The notes below the pieces were generated by a model. The model saw only the letters and a program-made list of their open reading frames with translations, searched no databases and was not told the origin of the DNA. Source: Larix sibirica (Eukaryota; Streptophyta; Pinopsida; Pinales; Pinaceae). From it: a stretch of DNA of 23,190 nt. The translations under genes and the position numbers were made by a program. This document shows positions 11,501-18,895 of the stretch, in pieces. Numbering within the stretch: the first letter of the stretch is position 1; every line of letters starts with the position of its first letter. The stretch lies in contig NWUY0300047524.1 in assembly GCA_004151065.3 (NCBI GenBank), positions 26,427 to 49,616 on the forward strand. Reading direction: 5' to 3'.

Positions 11501-14500
11501 TTGTATATATGTGGACATACCTTTCACAGTGATTGTCATTACCATTACCCCGGGTGAAATGATGGGATAGTGCTGTGAACACTTGTATGCGTGAATGCAA
11601 CAATCGTATAGTTCTCTGTTGTTCTATTCTATATGGGTGTTTGGTGCATTTATGTACTTTTCTGGATGAAGTGGTTTATTAGTCTGTGCACATCTTATAC
11701 TTCTTGCCCTCATGCTATTTTATAAAAGCAACCTGGAAGGGAGGGATAGTTCAAAGTAAATAGAAGCCATCTTGAGACCAACATGTTCTAGGCAAAATGT
11801 TGTGCTGGAGAGTATAGTCACGTAGCATACGAGCTTGTAGAATATTATTATGTTAGCCATGCACTTTTAAGTTTTAAGTTGTGTTAGGCTGTGTCTATGC
11901 TTTTTTGTCAACAACTTGCTTGCAGTAACAGTATTCCTTACATCTATGATACACTGGCTTTGAGGGAATCCATATAAATGCAATTTAAAGGTTTTAGCCA
12001 TTACACACCATGGAGTGTCCATTCTTTATTTTTCTGGCTTCATGTTGTCTGAGAACTTTTGTTTTTATGAGATATTTTGCTTTACTGTTGTATAATTGGG
12101 ATTGAGTCACAATGTGCTGGTTTGGATATCTTTTTGAGGCTAGGTCGGTAGCTTTGTTGGTTCATTTCTAACAATGGTGTTTGGGTTGTTCTTATGATTC
12201 TTACCTTTGTGAATTGCCATTTATTATTGCAGTGTTACCATTCCTCACAAGGAGGCTGCTCTTGAATGTTGCGATGAAGTTGATCCACTTGCACAGGTAT
12301 CCCTTTTGCTTCAACCCTATGGTCATTCTTTTCTTTAATGAATTAAAATAATAAAATGCCAGTTTTTTGGTAATAATATATTCAACATTACATAAATTGG
12401 GTCTAGCTATCTTTATCCATCCACCAAACAGGTGGAACACCGACAGAGATTTCCATTATAGACCCTCAAAGACTACTATACTTCTCCCTCCCATTACCTA
12501 ATGTTTTCATCCTTGACACCTTATTTACCCTGACAATACCCAGACTCAGTTCCCATCATCATACCTGTAAACTCCTCACAACTAGAAGATATTTCCTGTT
12601 GTCCCCAAACCTAACAGCTCTCATTGACTAGGTCAGTCCTACCCAACCTCCACCACTTATTTGGAGGATTCTTTCCGCCAACATTATTAGCACCCCGCTC
12701 ATAGCTCTGTATTCTTTGTGCATTACCTGATATCATGCATATAAGTGCATGATGTTGCTTCTACAGTCTATCTCATCCAAATTAAATCAGAAGATTTTCC
12801 AGTCTATTTTTTTGTTTCTTGAACTTCACTTGCTGCACTGATCCCATCTCTCTCATTTTCTGCCAAACATCTGCAATATCCCAAACTTTTGCTCTGAGTT
12901 TGATTGTACTATGTAGGAAATTAACTACTGCCATACATGTTATGGAACTGTGGGGTGATTCCATTTAGAATCACCTCGACTCCCTTTTTCAGTTTGTTAG
13001 CAAGAACAAAACCATTCTTCAGGGTTTGAGTATTTCCTGGGTCCTCCATTGCAGACTTTTACCTCATGTTTGTTATCAAATTCTCCTATTGCCACCTGAA
13101 ATCTTCTTTGCTTTGTTCTCTGACTTATTGCTTAGTTTTGTCGGCTTCTACACATGACTGAACTATATCTGCTAGGCACAACAGACAGTGAATATTCAAG
13201 GAGGAGCGCAGCCCAGTGAAACCCACAAAACTCACAAAGGAATTTTAAGGCCATACTGTCCAAGCATCCATGTTTTTCTGCTCCAGACAAAGTATTCATG
13301 GATCCTTATGGATGTGCACCTTTGTCCTGTCACCATAATAACCCTACAACTAATCATTGAGATTCATTATAACAATACCCTCAATCAGCATCCCTAATCC
13401 CATCTTAAAAAGCTTATGATATTAGTCGAACTTCTCCTTTTTCCTTTTTATCTGCATATGTATTCAAGGTCCGTTTGTTATGAGAGTACTTGACTTCTGT
13501 AAGAAAGAGATCAAATCCCTGCATTTGTTGAACGAATCTTGTAGTTTTTCTCAACACTTCAATCCCCTACCATAGACTTTATAATTGACAGTGAGTTAGC
13601 CAATATCAACCACCTTGCGATTTCCAAAATTTGCACATGAAGAGATTTTGAGCTAAGGCCATAGCTTGAGCTTTCTTATTGGTTGCTGACCCAATCACTA
13701 AAGCACAGGGAAGAATCAACCTTCCTCTATCATCTTTGATTACCTTAATGCCTCCAGTCCTAGCAGGATTTCTTTTATTAGCCCCACCAAATTTTAGACA
13801 AAACCATCCCACTAGAATGGAGTCTGGAGTGAAGGTCTTTAATATTTGTGACTTGAGCTCTATTCTGTGTGTCTTGCAGTCTTTTATAAAAATAAAATTG
13901 ATTTGGTAAAATCTCACATTTTTTCTTGGTCCAGGGATTTTAGACAAAATGTGCGGCTTTTAGTCTTAGTACACATTCAGTTTTCTAAATATAGAAGTAT
14001 ATTTATTGTAAAAATTGCAGACTGAAGAAATAAAACGTTTCTTCATAATTGATTGCTGTTTTTGGTTTCTTGTTCAGTCTATAGGAGCAGTAAATACAAT
14101 AGTGAGGAGACAATCCGATGGAAAATTGATTGGGTATAATACAGACTCTGTCGGCGCTATTTCTGCCATTGAGGATGCATTAAAAGGTGTCAAATATTGT
14201 CTTAGCTTTTTATATTTCAATTTTTCTTTCCAGCCCTTCTTTACATGTTGATGAGTTCTTTCAGAACTGAGAGTATCATCCTCAAGGAAAGCAAGAAAAG
14301 AAAGGGAGGTTGACTACTTTGTCACAAGTTATCTTTATATTGTGTAACAGGTAAACATGCTGATGGACATTGGACTCACAGTTCTCCCCTCGCTGGAAAA
14401 TTGTTTTTGATTGTTGGAGCTGGAGGAGCTGGTAAAGCACTTGCATTTGGGGCCAAGCAAAAGGGTGCAAGGGTTGTAATTGCCAACCGTAATTATGGTA

Positions 14501-16052
14501 TCTTTTCTGTTATTGCTCTCAAATTACGTGCATTTTCAAGAATTGGATGCCCCAAATCTCCATAGTGGTCCATAAATGTGCGTATAAATATGTAGAGATG
14601 CAGATATGCATATATAGACATTTGTATTAGGTGTCTACAATTTTATATAGAGCAAAGGAAAATGCTGATCTTGACAATAATGATCATCTGAACCCCCTAT
14701 TGTTGATGCTATAATATTAATTTCAATTTTCAACAAAAATAAATAACATGAGATTATGATGAGGTAATAAGAAAAATAGTAAAAGGTATTCATAAAATAT
14801 TAATGGAGTTGTATTAAATTATTGACAGTATAAATATATTGATTTCCTGATTAATATATAAATCAAACATGAATTTATATTGAAGCAAAATGAAAATCGT
14901 TAACAGTATTCAAAAACCATAAAAAATATCAAGGTAAAGGAAGAATCTTCTCCGACAGGGTGGTTTTTAGAAGCATATCACAAAGGATTATTATCATGGC
15001 AGTTAATTTTTTGATGGATTTGTCATCATGGTAATTAGATGAAATAAAATGCATTTTTCATCGTTGCATGTCTGCTTCCCTTTATTAACCTTGATACACA
15101 CAAACTCGAGGTTTAGAAGAAATTCTGACAAAAATAATAAACAATCAGAGAGTTTAAACGCAAAATATTACTAAATAATCAAATTTTGTATTATTAACAT
15201 ATTTTCTAACAAAAATATCTGAAATAATAGCCCCAAGGGTTAGTTTGATTGGTAGAGATCAAATCTACCAATCACAAGTTCTGAGAGGTTTAGGGATCGA
15301 ATCTGATCGAGTCCCTTGGAGTTATCTGTGAAAGATACAAGGTTGCGTTAGGCACACAAACTTTTGTGGACATCTGGAAAGGATCCAGCTGCCAGCACAA
15401 ACTATCCAGGGACTTGTGCATGTCTAGAATAATCTTGGGAGTTATCCTTGCTTTCCTCACAGGAGGAGATAAGCTAGAAAACTCAGAGACTGCTATAGCT
15501 TGCAGGTAGATGATGCAGCCTCTTCCATACCCATTGTTCAGGGCTGAAATCAGCTATTTGCAAAAATGAAAGATAGCCCAAGGGATTAGCAATTGGTTGT
15601 CGCCAATGTTGCTGGGCATTTGATAGGTCTCTGTTGGCAGGTGCCTGGTTCGAATCCTCCTGGATGAGGCGCACTAGTCTATGCTGACAGGTATACTAGG
15701 GATGCCATCCATGAATGCGGGGAAGCATTTCTTGGGTTTCACCGTGAAGTTTTCCTTGGGAAAAATGTTTGCCATAATATCCACATAGTATTAAATACTA
15801 ATTACTAACAACTTATAAAATATATAATATTAATAATCAAGCAATATGGTTGATATTATTAGTGAGCGTTATGCAATAATATTTAAAATATAACAAAATC
15901 TAGAACAGTTTCAAGGGTATTATAAGAAATCGTGTCAATAACACCAAACAACAAAATATGGATGGCCATAAAATGTTACCATGGCAATGATTTTAACTTT
16001 TAAGTGGTTCCTAACTTCCTACTAGCTTTTTTGTATGACCACAGAGCTCTGT

Positions 16053-16102
<50 letters not shown>

Positions 16103-17122
16103 GTCTCTATGCATGTATATATGCATAGAGAAGACAGAAATGTCTCTGTGATGTATGTGTGCCTGCATATTTCTATGCACAAATAAACCCACCTGGAGAT
16201 ATATTTGATACATAAGTAGCTTTGCTGCCAATACATAAAAGATGGGTAACTTTTCTATCAAAGTTTGAGTTTAGTGTTTTATCGTTGACTGAATTCTACT
16301 TTTGTGTGTTTCGTTTCAAGAGCGTGCAAAGGCTTTGGCAATCCAAGTTGAAGGAGAAGCTATCCCTCTAGATAAATTGGATCACTTCCATCCAGAAACT
16401 GGAATGATTCTTGCAAACACAACATCAATGGGGATGCATCCAAATGTCGGCCAGACACCTATATCTAAGGTTTGGCATCATCCAAAGAGGCTGTCTTAAT
16501 TTCTACAGAAATATTTTACTCACCAATGAAATACCTTTGTATGATTGATTTAGAACAATTCCAGAATGGTTTCAACCACAGTTATGGCACCCTTCTATCT
16601 TAATTTGCATGCGATTGTTTCATGCTTAGGATTGCCAATGACCATTTTGTGCAGTCAGTATACTTTTTTGATATCTATTGATTAGATTTCTGTTTTTCTG
16701 TATTGTGAAATTGTAGAATGTTAATGGATAATATACCCTTGTTAAATATGTTTACTTACTACTAGGAGTAACTGGTGTGAAAAGAAAGCACTTTTTGATG
16801 CTTGTGACTGTTTGTTCAGGAGGCTTTATCGTCATATGCTGTGGTTTTTGATGCGGTTTATACGCCAAAATGTACAAGACTTTTGCAAGAAGCAGAAGCA
16901 ACTGGAGCTTTGGTTGTAAGTGGGATGGAGATGTTCATAAGGCAGGCAATAGGACAGTTTGAACTATTCACCGGTTGTAAAGGTAAGAACGCTTTTCTGC
17001 ACAATAATCTCTATTATTGTAATCAGCTGTTAGTTGGCTGTTTTTTCTCAACTCTAATAGTGCCATTTTTAGATGCAGCACCTGAAAAATTGATGCGGGA
17101 AATAGTTCTGCAATATACTTGA
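2196..17122 (+). CDS. DHD/SDH: Bifunctional 3-dehydroquinate dehydratase / shikimate (or quinate) dehydrogenase, 3' part, seven exons
   Basis: Joined exons 2196-2542, 12233-12296, 14078-14186, 14351-14497, 16321-16469, 16820-16982 and 17073-17122 give 1029 nt: 342 residues and a TGA stop. Numbering from the first visible residue, 1 to about 55 end the type I dehydroquinate dehydratase domain, with the expected ligand residues R16, S37 and Q41 (SAPGQ). From about 58 to 342 is the AroE-like dehydrogenase: SKG 73-75, VTIPHK with catalytic K122, N143, NTD with D160, NADP loop GAGGAGKA 196-203, NRN 219-221, ANTTSMGM 254-261, VFDAVYTP 281-288, and Q314 and Q318 near the C-terminus. The family converts 3-dehydroquinate to 3-dehydroshikimate and then reduces it to shikimate, normally in plastids. 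The dehydratase Schiff-base lysine and the transit peptide are upstream, outside the window. All introns are GT-AG. The oddity is Gly75 where shikimate dehydrogenases carry the second Ser of SxS. The family is certain; shikimate versus quinate preference is open. Confidence 0.95.
2543..4140. other. Intron interior without recognised element
   Basis: AT-rich DNA with only short chance reading frames. Apart from the 35-bp tandem duplication at 3155-3224, I see no coding similarity or RNA gene. Confidence 0.5.
3155..3224. repeat. Two tandem copies of a 35-bp unit
   Basis: Units 3155-3189 and 3190-3224 both begin caaccatgaaattggggc and differ at two positions (the a/c in aaatataa versus aaatctaa, and the last base). 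A partial third start, caacc, follows at 3225. It is a simple recent duplication inside the intron. Confidence 0.9.
4322..4377. repeat. Short direct duplication inside the LTR
   Basis: The unit cttggcattcttccc(a)ttggaacatcc occurs at 4322-4348 and again at 4352-4377, separated by 3 bases and differing by one A. Confidence 0.85.
5071..5090. repeat. (AAGAT)4 microsatellite
   Basis: Four perfect AAGAT units lie in the downstream part of the + strand LTR. Confidence 0.9.
5309..6411 (-). pseudogene. Decayed Ty3/gypsy gag
   Basis: On the minus strand an ATG at 6411 opens a frame to 5944 with clear gag character: LPxFHG-like LRKFHGHPCPIAQHV, DINVVREDVMMKMFKHTLE, the capsid block ADIWFENLGRGEISSFASLV and KAFYRCWYH, then EEEEQVEDLV. 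The reading continues in alternating frames with acidic, Glu-rich sequence (about 5914-5557) and ends with RHRWGGIVDCWFKI before a stop at 5309. At least three frame changes are needed, so it cannot make a full protein. No zinc knuckle, protease or polymerase follows; instead the + oriented LTR begins, so the element is truncated or interrupted by a nested event. Confidence 0.8.
6412..6696 (-). other. Leader between primer-binding site and gag
   Basis: This non-coding stretch separates the candidate primer-binding site from the gag ATG on the minus strand, as expected for the untranslated leader of a gypsy element. No other feature is visible. Confidence 0.4.
6697..6716 (-). promoter_or_regulatory. 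Candidate retrotransposon primer-binding site
   Basis: On the minus strand aattggcgctactgttggga directly follows an LTR-like end (gaggtaaca, ending at 6717). It resembles the tRNA-Asp-type primer-binding site TGGCGCCGTTGCCGGGGA of plant Ty3/gypsy elements, with mostly transition differences that fit decay. It lies about 290 bases before the gag ATG. Confidence 0.5.
6717..8300 (-). mobile_element. Possible 5' LTR of the minus-strand gypsy element
   Basis: An LTR should adjoin the primer-binding site. On the minus strand the sequence ends in ...aaca at 6717, and about 1.38 kb upstream is a TATA box (ctatatata, 8103-8095) followed by tagtagggggtatg, a plausible promoter. The outer TG end was not found and no second copy is present in the window for comparison, so the right limit is a guess. 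Confidence 0.3.
8301..9928. other. Intron interior, no recognised gene
   Basis: I see only short chance reading frames here. A low-complexity stretch near 9300-9380 repeats variants of gtgaggttgtgaa. It is probably decayed transposon DNA, but I cannot assign it. Confidence 0.4.
9929..10112. repeat. Diverged tandem duplication, period about 92 bp
   Basis: Unit 1 (9929-10020) and unit 2 (from 10021) align along their length: acaataact at both starts, ggact.cttacc/tcccaatatgat, then tctatgtctctga versus atatgtttctatga, and both end near aattga. Many substitutions separate them, so the duplication is old. Confidence 0.6.
10285..10600. repeat. Degenerate repeat of a CACATGTAGGCCAACTG-like motif
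   Basis: Variants of one motif of about 20-25 bp recur: cacatgtaggcca at 10401-10413 and exactly 100 bp later at 10501-10513, ataggccaactatcat near 10578, cccacatgtgagtctgc at 10381, atatgtaggttgacagcc near 10438 and gccacatattggttgg near 10536. The pattern looks like an old minisatellite or LTR-internal repeat. Confidence 0.55.
10601..11406. other. Intron interior with a short local duplication
   Basis: No gene is recognised. Around 11205-11262 the words ctagcagctata and ctataactattgcag are each repeated twice, a small rearranged duplication. Minus-strand frames at 10768-11176 overlap each other and lack convincing similarity. Confidence 0.4.
11407..11650 (+). mobile_element. Possible polypurine tract and LTR start
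   Basis: A purine run gaaaaagtggga (11407-11418) sits directly before TGTTTTGATG at 11419, the arrangement of a polypurine tract and a TG-starting LTR. A TATA-like tatatat (11504-11510) follows about 90 bp in. The end, a partner LTR and upstream coding similarity were not found, so this may be a chance match. Confidence 0.3.
11651..12232. other. End of the giant intron
   Basis: No element or RNA gene is recognised. The region is T-rich towards the acceptor at 12232. Confidence 0.45.
12233..12296 (+). CDS. DHD/SDH: DHD/SDH exon B: catalytic lysine exon
   Basis: This 64-nt exon lies between ttattattgcag and gcacag/gtatcc. Its first base completes the Ser codon split from exon A; it then reads VTIPHKEAALECCDEVDPLA and Q, ending in phase 0. 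Lys at 12249-12251 is the conserved dehydrogenase catalytic lysine. Thr at 12237-12239 is the substrate-pocket Thr of shikimate dehydrogenases and is kept here. The exon was placed by frame continuity and by the near-invariant VTIPHKEAAL block. Confidence 0.95.
12297..14077 (+). other. DHD/SDH: Intron of DHD/SDH (1781 nt)
   Basis: The intron is bounded by cag/gtatcc and tgttcag/tc, phase 0. It carries an antisense LINE-type RNase H fossil near 13420-13950. The rest (12297-13419) shows no clear coding similarity, although the minus strand below the RNase H could be the 3' tail of the same LINE. Confidence 0.9.
13420..13950 (-). pseudogene. LINE-type RNase H domain fossil
   Basis: The minus strand reads GWFCLKFGGANKRNPARTGG, then IKVIKDDRGRLILPCALVIG, then SATNKKAQAMALAQNLFMCK (about 13825-13620), then after stops a TLNTYADKKEKGEV-like end near 13475-13425. 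This matches the RNase H (RVT_3) domain at the C-terminus of plant L1-type retroelements (GW.KLNFDGAS.GNPG, GGVIRDD.G, ATNNEAEA.AL). The catalytic Asp of NFDGA is Gly and the Glu of NEAEA is Gln, so the domain is dead. Similarity to the reverse transcriptase is missing, which fits 5' truncation. It is antisense to the host gene. Confidence 0.75.
14078..14186 (+). CDS. DHD/SDH: DHD/SDH exon C: substrate-binding Asn and catalytic Asp
   Basis: The acceptor is ttgttcag before 14078 and the donor is aaaag/gtgtca after 14186, leaving phase 1. It reads SIGAVNTIVRRQSDGKLIGY followed by NTDSVGAISAIEDALK. Asn at 14093-14095 and Asp at 14144-14146 correspond to the conserved substrate-binding Asn and the catalytic Asp of the AroE family. 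The position after NTD is Ser; in the Arabidopsis protein, as I recall it, it is Tyr. Confidence 0.95.
14351..14497 (+). CDS. DHD/SDH: DHD/SDH exon D: NADP-binding glycine loop
   Basis: The acceptor is tgtgtaacag before 14351 and the donor is tatg/gtatct after 14497. The split codons are both resolved: Gly at entry and Glu at exit. It encodes a variable linker (KHADGHWTHSSPLAGK), the strand and loop LFLIVGAGGAGKALAFGAK, and the second strand RVVIANRNY. GAGGAGKA is the dinucleotide loop. NRN replaces the usual NRT that contacts the NADP 2'-phosphate; the Arg is kept. Confidence 0.95.
15227..15345 (+). mobile_element. SINE-like tRNA-derived head, copy 1
   Basis: It begins atagccccaagggttag and contains an A-box-like stretch ttagtttgattggtagag (15240-15257) and, about 35 bp later, a B-box-like gggatcgaatc (15293-15303). 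This order and spacing are those of RNA polymerase III promoters of tRNA-derived SINEs. No tRNA cloverleaf can be closed, so it is not a tRNA gene. Confidence 0.5.
15573..15680 (+). mobile_element. SINE-like tRNA-derived head, copy 2
   Basis: It begins atagcccaagggattagcaa, close to the start of copy 1 at 15227. The A-box-like ttagcaattggttg is at 15586-15599, and a near-consensus B box ggttcgaatcc is at 15647-15657. The two copies point the same way about 346 bp apart, which suggests either a dimeric SINE or two insertions. Confidence 0.55.
16055..16102. repeat. Compound microsatellite (AC)14(AT)10
   Basis: A perfect AC run at 16055-16082 runs directly into an AT run at 16083-16102. Overlapping frames through it encode only His-Thr or Tyr-Ile repeats and are not genes. 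Confidence 0.97.
16105..16130. repeat. Perfect 10-bp inverted repeat (hairpin)
   Basis: The arms ctctatgcat (16105-16114) and atgcatagag (16121-16130) are perfect complements around the 6-nt loop gtatat. It lies directly after the microsatellite and has no terminator role that I can infer. Confidence 0.85.
16321..16469 (+). CDS. DHD/SDH: DHD/SDH exon E: nucleotide-domain middle, ANTTSMGM block
   Basis: The acceptor is gtttcaag before 16321; its first two bases complete Glu. The donor is tctaag/gtttgg after 16469, phase 0. It reads ERAKALAIQVEGEAIPLDKL, then the conserved HPETGMILANTTSMGMHPN and TPISK. The alternative AG two bases later would break the frame, so 16321 is preferred. Confidence 0.93.
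16470..16819 (+). other. DHD/SDH: Intron of DHD/SDH (350 nt)
   Basis: A phase 0 intron from aag/gtttgg to tgttcag/gag. It is T-rich with no inserted element visible. Confidence 0.9.
16820..16982 (+). CDS. DHD/SDH: DHD/SDH exon F: VFDAVYTP block and C-terminal substrate helix
   Basis: The acceptor is ttgttcag before 16820 and the donor is aaag/gtaaga after 16982, phase 1. It encodes EALSSYAVVFDAVYTPKCTR, then a helix rich in Glu and Ala, then VVSGMEMFIRQAIGQFELFT and GCK. The VFDAVYTP, SGMEMFIRQA and QFELFTG blocks are hallmarks of plant bifunctional dehydrogenases. The following intron is only 90 nt and carries no stop in this frame. Confidence 0.94.
16983..17072 (+). other. DHD/SDH: Last intron of DHD/SDH, 90 nt, stop-free in frame
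   Basis: The donor is aaag/gtaaga and the acceptor tttttag/at. The length is exactly 30 codons and the frame from exon F reads through to exon G with no stop. Splicing is favoured because removal joins FTGCK to DAAPEK, giving the usual short tail, while the intron translation is hydrophobic and unlike the family. Confidence 0.85.
17073..17122 (+). CDS. DHD/SDH: DHD/SDH exon G: C-terminus and stop
   Basis: The acceptor is ccatttttag before 17073. The exon completes an Asp codon and encodes AAPEKLMREIVLQYT with TGA at 17120-17122. The length and placement agree with the short C-terminal tail of other plant enzymes (for example the APKELYWQIMSKY type), although the sequence itself is divergent here. 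Confidence 0.9.
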
Positions 17123-17848
17123 GGACGTTCATTTTGGAGATTGTTTAGCAGTGTTGACGCACAGCTCAAGCTGACATTTTCAGTTCTCTAAAATGCTGCA
17201 AATTTATACGAAGTATGATGGTTTTTGAAGTCATTATGTATAAACACAGCTTTCTGCTCCATTATTTTGTTATTCATTTTTATCTCGAGAAAAGTAAGGA
17301 ACATTTTGTGCTCATTCTTTGTCTGAAGTGACAAAAGAAACACAGAGAGTGGAAACAGTATGAGACAGACCTGATTCAAATTAATTGTATTCCAATCAAT
17401 CAATTCAGTTTCCTCGTTTAATACTTCTACATGCTGCAATGCACTTGACATTAGCTGAGATGATTCATAAATAGTGTTGAGTCTTGCCATCACTTTTCCT
17501 CACTAACACTTTTATCCAAGGCAATGCACTTAGCATCAGCTGTAGTCTTTTAATAGGATTCAACAGACAGGTACTTAATATAAACTTGCACAGACATTAC
17601 TCAGAAAGGTAGCAGAGAGAATAGATATTTGATATCATTCAAGGTGTGTGAAAAATAGATATGAAAGTGATGTCTTGTGAGAGAGATGTATATGCTGGTG
17701 GCAGCCAACATTATATAACTAAAAGCACACTTGAATTAATAACTCAAGTCACTGTATTTAACCACTAATTCAAAAGTACTATGCCAAGTAAAGTACATTC
17801 TAATATGATCATTAGAGTACATATACTTCATTTTTCGTTAATGGCAGC
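17123..17848 (+). other. 3' untranslated region and downstream flank
   Basis: The region starts at the stop codon. I see no second gene. No strong AATAAA signal stands out near the stop, so the transcript end is not placed. Confidence 0.5.
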
Positions 17849-18419
17849 ATGGCAACAAACACTTATAGGGATCAAGCGTGTTGTAAAATATGTACGAGTC
17901 TGCGCGTTGTAAAATATCCTTCCTTTCCTCCGCATAAACTAGACTCCACGCAGATCATGGAGGTCACTGCTTTTGTGACTCAACCCAAGGCTCTGCATGC
18001 TCGAAAAATTTACAGTCTTTGCAGAGTGCGGTGTTCACGTTCCACTTTGCGCAACCAATTACTTTCGCAAGCACTTGACTTAGACATTTTTTCCCGCGTC
18101 TACCATTGTGCGGAATGCAGAGCACGGGGCAACAAGCCCCCTCCTTCTGTGCATACCTCCGCATGGCCATAATTCCATGTTCAATTTCCTTAACTATTTT
18201 TCCACATACAAGGCTTCTAAGACAGGTTTCAAGCATGAAAATTCACAAGGGTTCTTTAGCACAAAATAACCAAGTAATTAACTACTTAGCCATTTCGATT
18301 CTTTATGTATCTATTAGGGCCACACCTCCAGTGGGAGACTTTTGGTCTCCAAAAAATTCTAAGGAAAAATGAGGAAACCTGTTTGCAATTTGGATTCTCT
18401 TATACCACTTTCGTCAAAC
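17849..18419. other. Moderately GC-rich stretch, unassigned
   Basis: CpG-containing words are frequent here (cgcgttgtaaaatat, ttcccgcgtc, gtgcggaatgc). The word gttgtaaaatat appears twice near 17878 and 17905. Overlapping frames on both strands (17849-18172 +, 17964-18236 -) have no recognised similarity. Because a minus-strand gypsy integrase end lies just above it, this may be that element's 3' LTR, but no terminal TG/CA pair was confirmed. Confidence 0.35.
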
Positions 18420-18479
18420 TTTGCCCCGTGTAGGTCAATTTGGCAAATTTCTTCACACCAATGCCTTCTGCAAAATCAT

Positions 18480-18895
18480 GTCCTTCGATTTTTAAGTGCA
18501 TTTGGTGCAAAATCCTTCCCCATCGATAGAACTTGTTCTTCCTCTTCCCACAGTGAAAATGGTTTAAACAATCTTAATTTCTCCACGTTGATTAATTGAA
18601 TACATTCTCATATAAGGAGGTAGGTTTAGTTTGAAACCATTATTATTAGCTTGCTCATTGATTTCAAAGGTCCATGTCTTAAGGTCTTCAACTTCTTGTC
18701 TACCTCTTGTAGGTGTTCTTTATTGAGATAGAGCCACATTTTGTCCCTAACAAAGAATTTGTGATCTATGCTATTTTGGTCATGTCTAAACTTATACTTC
18801 CGTGACTCTATTGATGTTGCTCCTACACTTTCAAATGAACCTACTTGATCTTTTTTATGAACCTATGTGCTTTCTTTGCCTCCTTTTGCATTTCC
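18480..18895 (-). pseudogene. Ty3/gypsy integrase C-terminal fragment
   Basis: Minus-strand reading gives MQKEAKKAHRFIKKIK (18892 down), then KMWLYLNKEHLQEVDKKLKT and LRHGPLKS (about 18745-18660), a damaged TYLLI*ECIQLINVEKLRLF, KPFSLWEEEEQVLSMGKDFA and PNALKNR, with a stop near 18478. This is the usual end of gypsy integrases in plants: KVWL.L.KEHLQ, the GPF/GPL motif, PPYMRIYSV.NVE.LKLFEP and EEEEQVLP. There are internal stops and frame changes. The catalytic core would lie upstream at higher coordinates but is not seen. Confidence 0.75.

Larger units (their letters stand above)
2543..12232 (+). other. DHD/SDH: Giant intron of DHD/SDH (9690 nt)
   Basis: The donor ag/gtacac and acceptor ttgcag/tg bound a 9.69-kb intron that splits a Ser codon (AG/T) between FAGF and VTIPHK. 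It holds retroelement remnants in both orientations (a + strand LTR near 4150-5290, and a minus-strand gypsy gag with primer-binding site near 5309-6716), several diverged local duplications, and long stretches with nothing recognisable. Introns of this size built from old LTR elements are typical of conifers. Confidence 0.93.
14498..16320 (+). other. DHD/SDH: Intron of DHD/SDH (1823 nt) with SINE-like and simple repeats
   Basis: The intron splits a Glu codon. It is very AT-rich at 14580-15225 and 15780-15990. The middle (about 15227-15780) is less AT-rich and holds two tRNA-like heads; the end holds a microsatellite and a hairpin. Confidence 0.9.

Noticed and set aside
12201-12440. Minus-strand frame antisense to exon B
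   Set aside because: It is the shadow of a proven exon and flanking intron, with no similarity of its own.
15573-15680. Possible tRNA gene at the GGTTCGAATCC box
   Set aside because: No acceptor, D-arm and anticodon stems could be paired around it. The tRNA-like parts fit a SINE head better.
16000-16261. Frames of 60-78 codons through the microsatellite
   Set aside because: They are His-Thr, Tyr-Ile or Cys-Val repeats produced by the AC/AT runs.
17849-18236. Cys-rich frames on both strands (107 and 90 codons)
   Set aside because: Overlapping on opposite strands, no recognised domain, and best explained by the higher GC content reducing stops.
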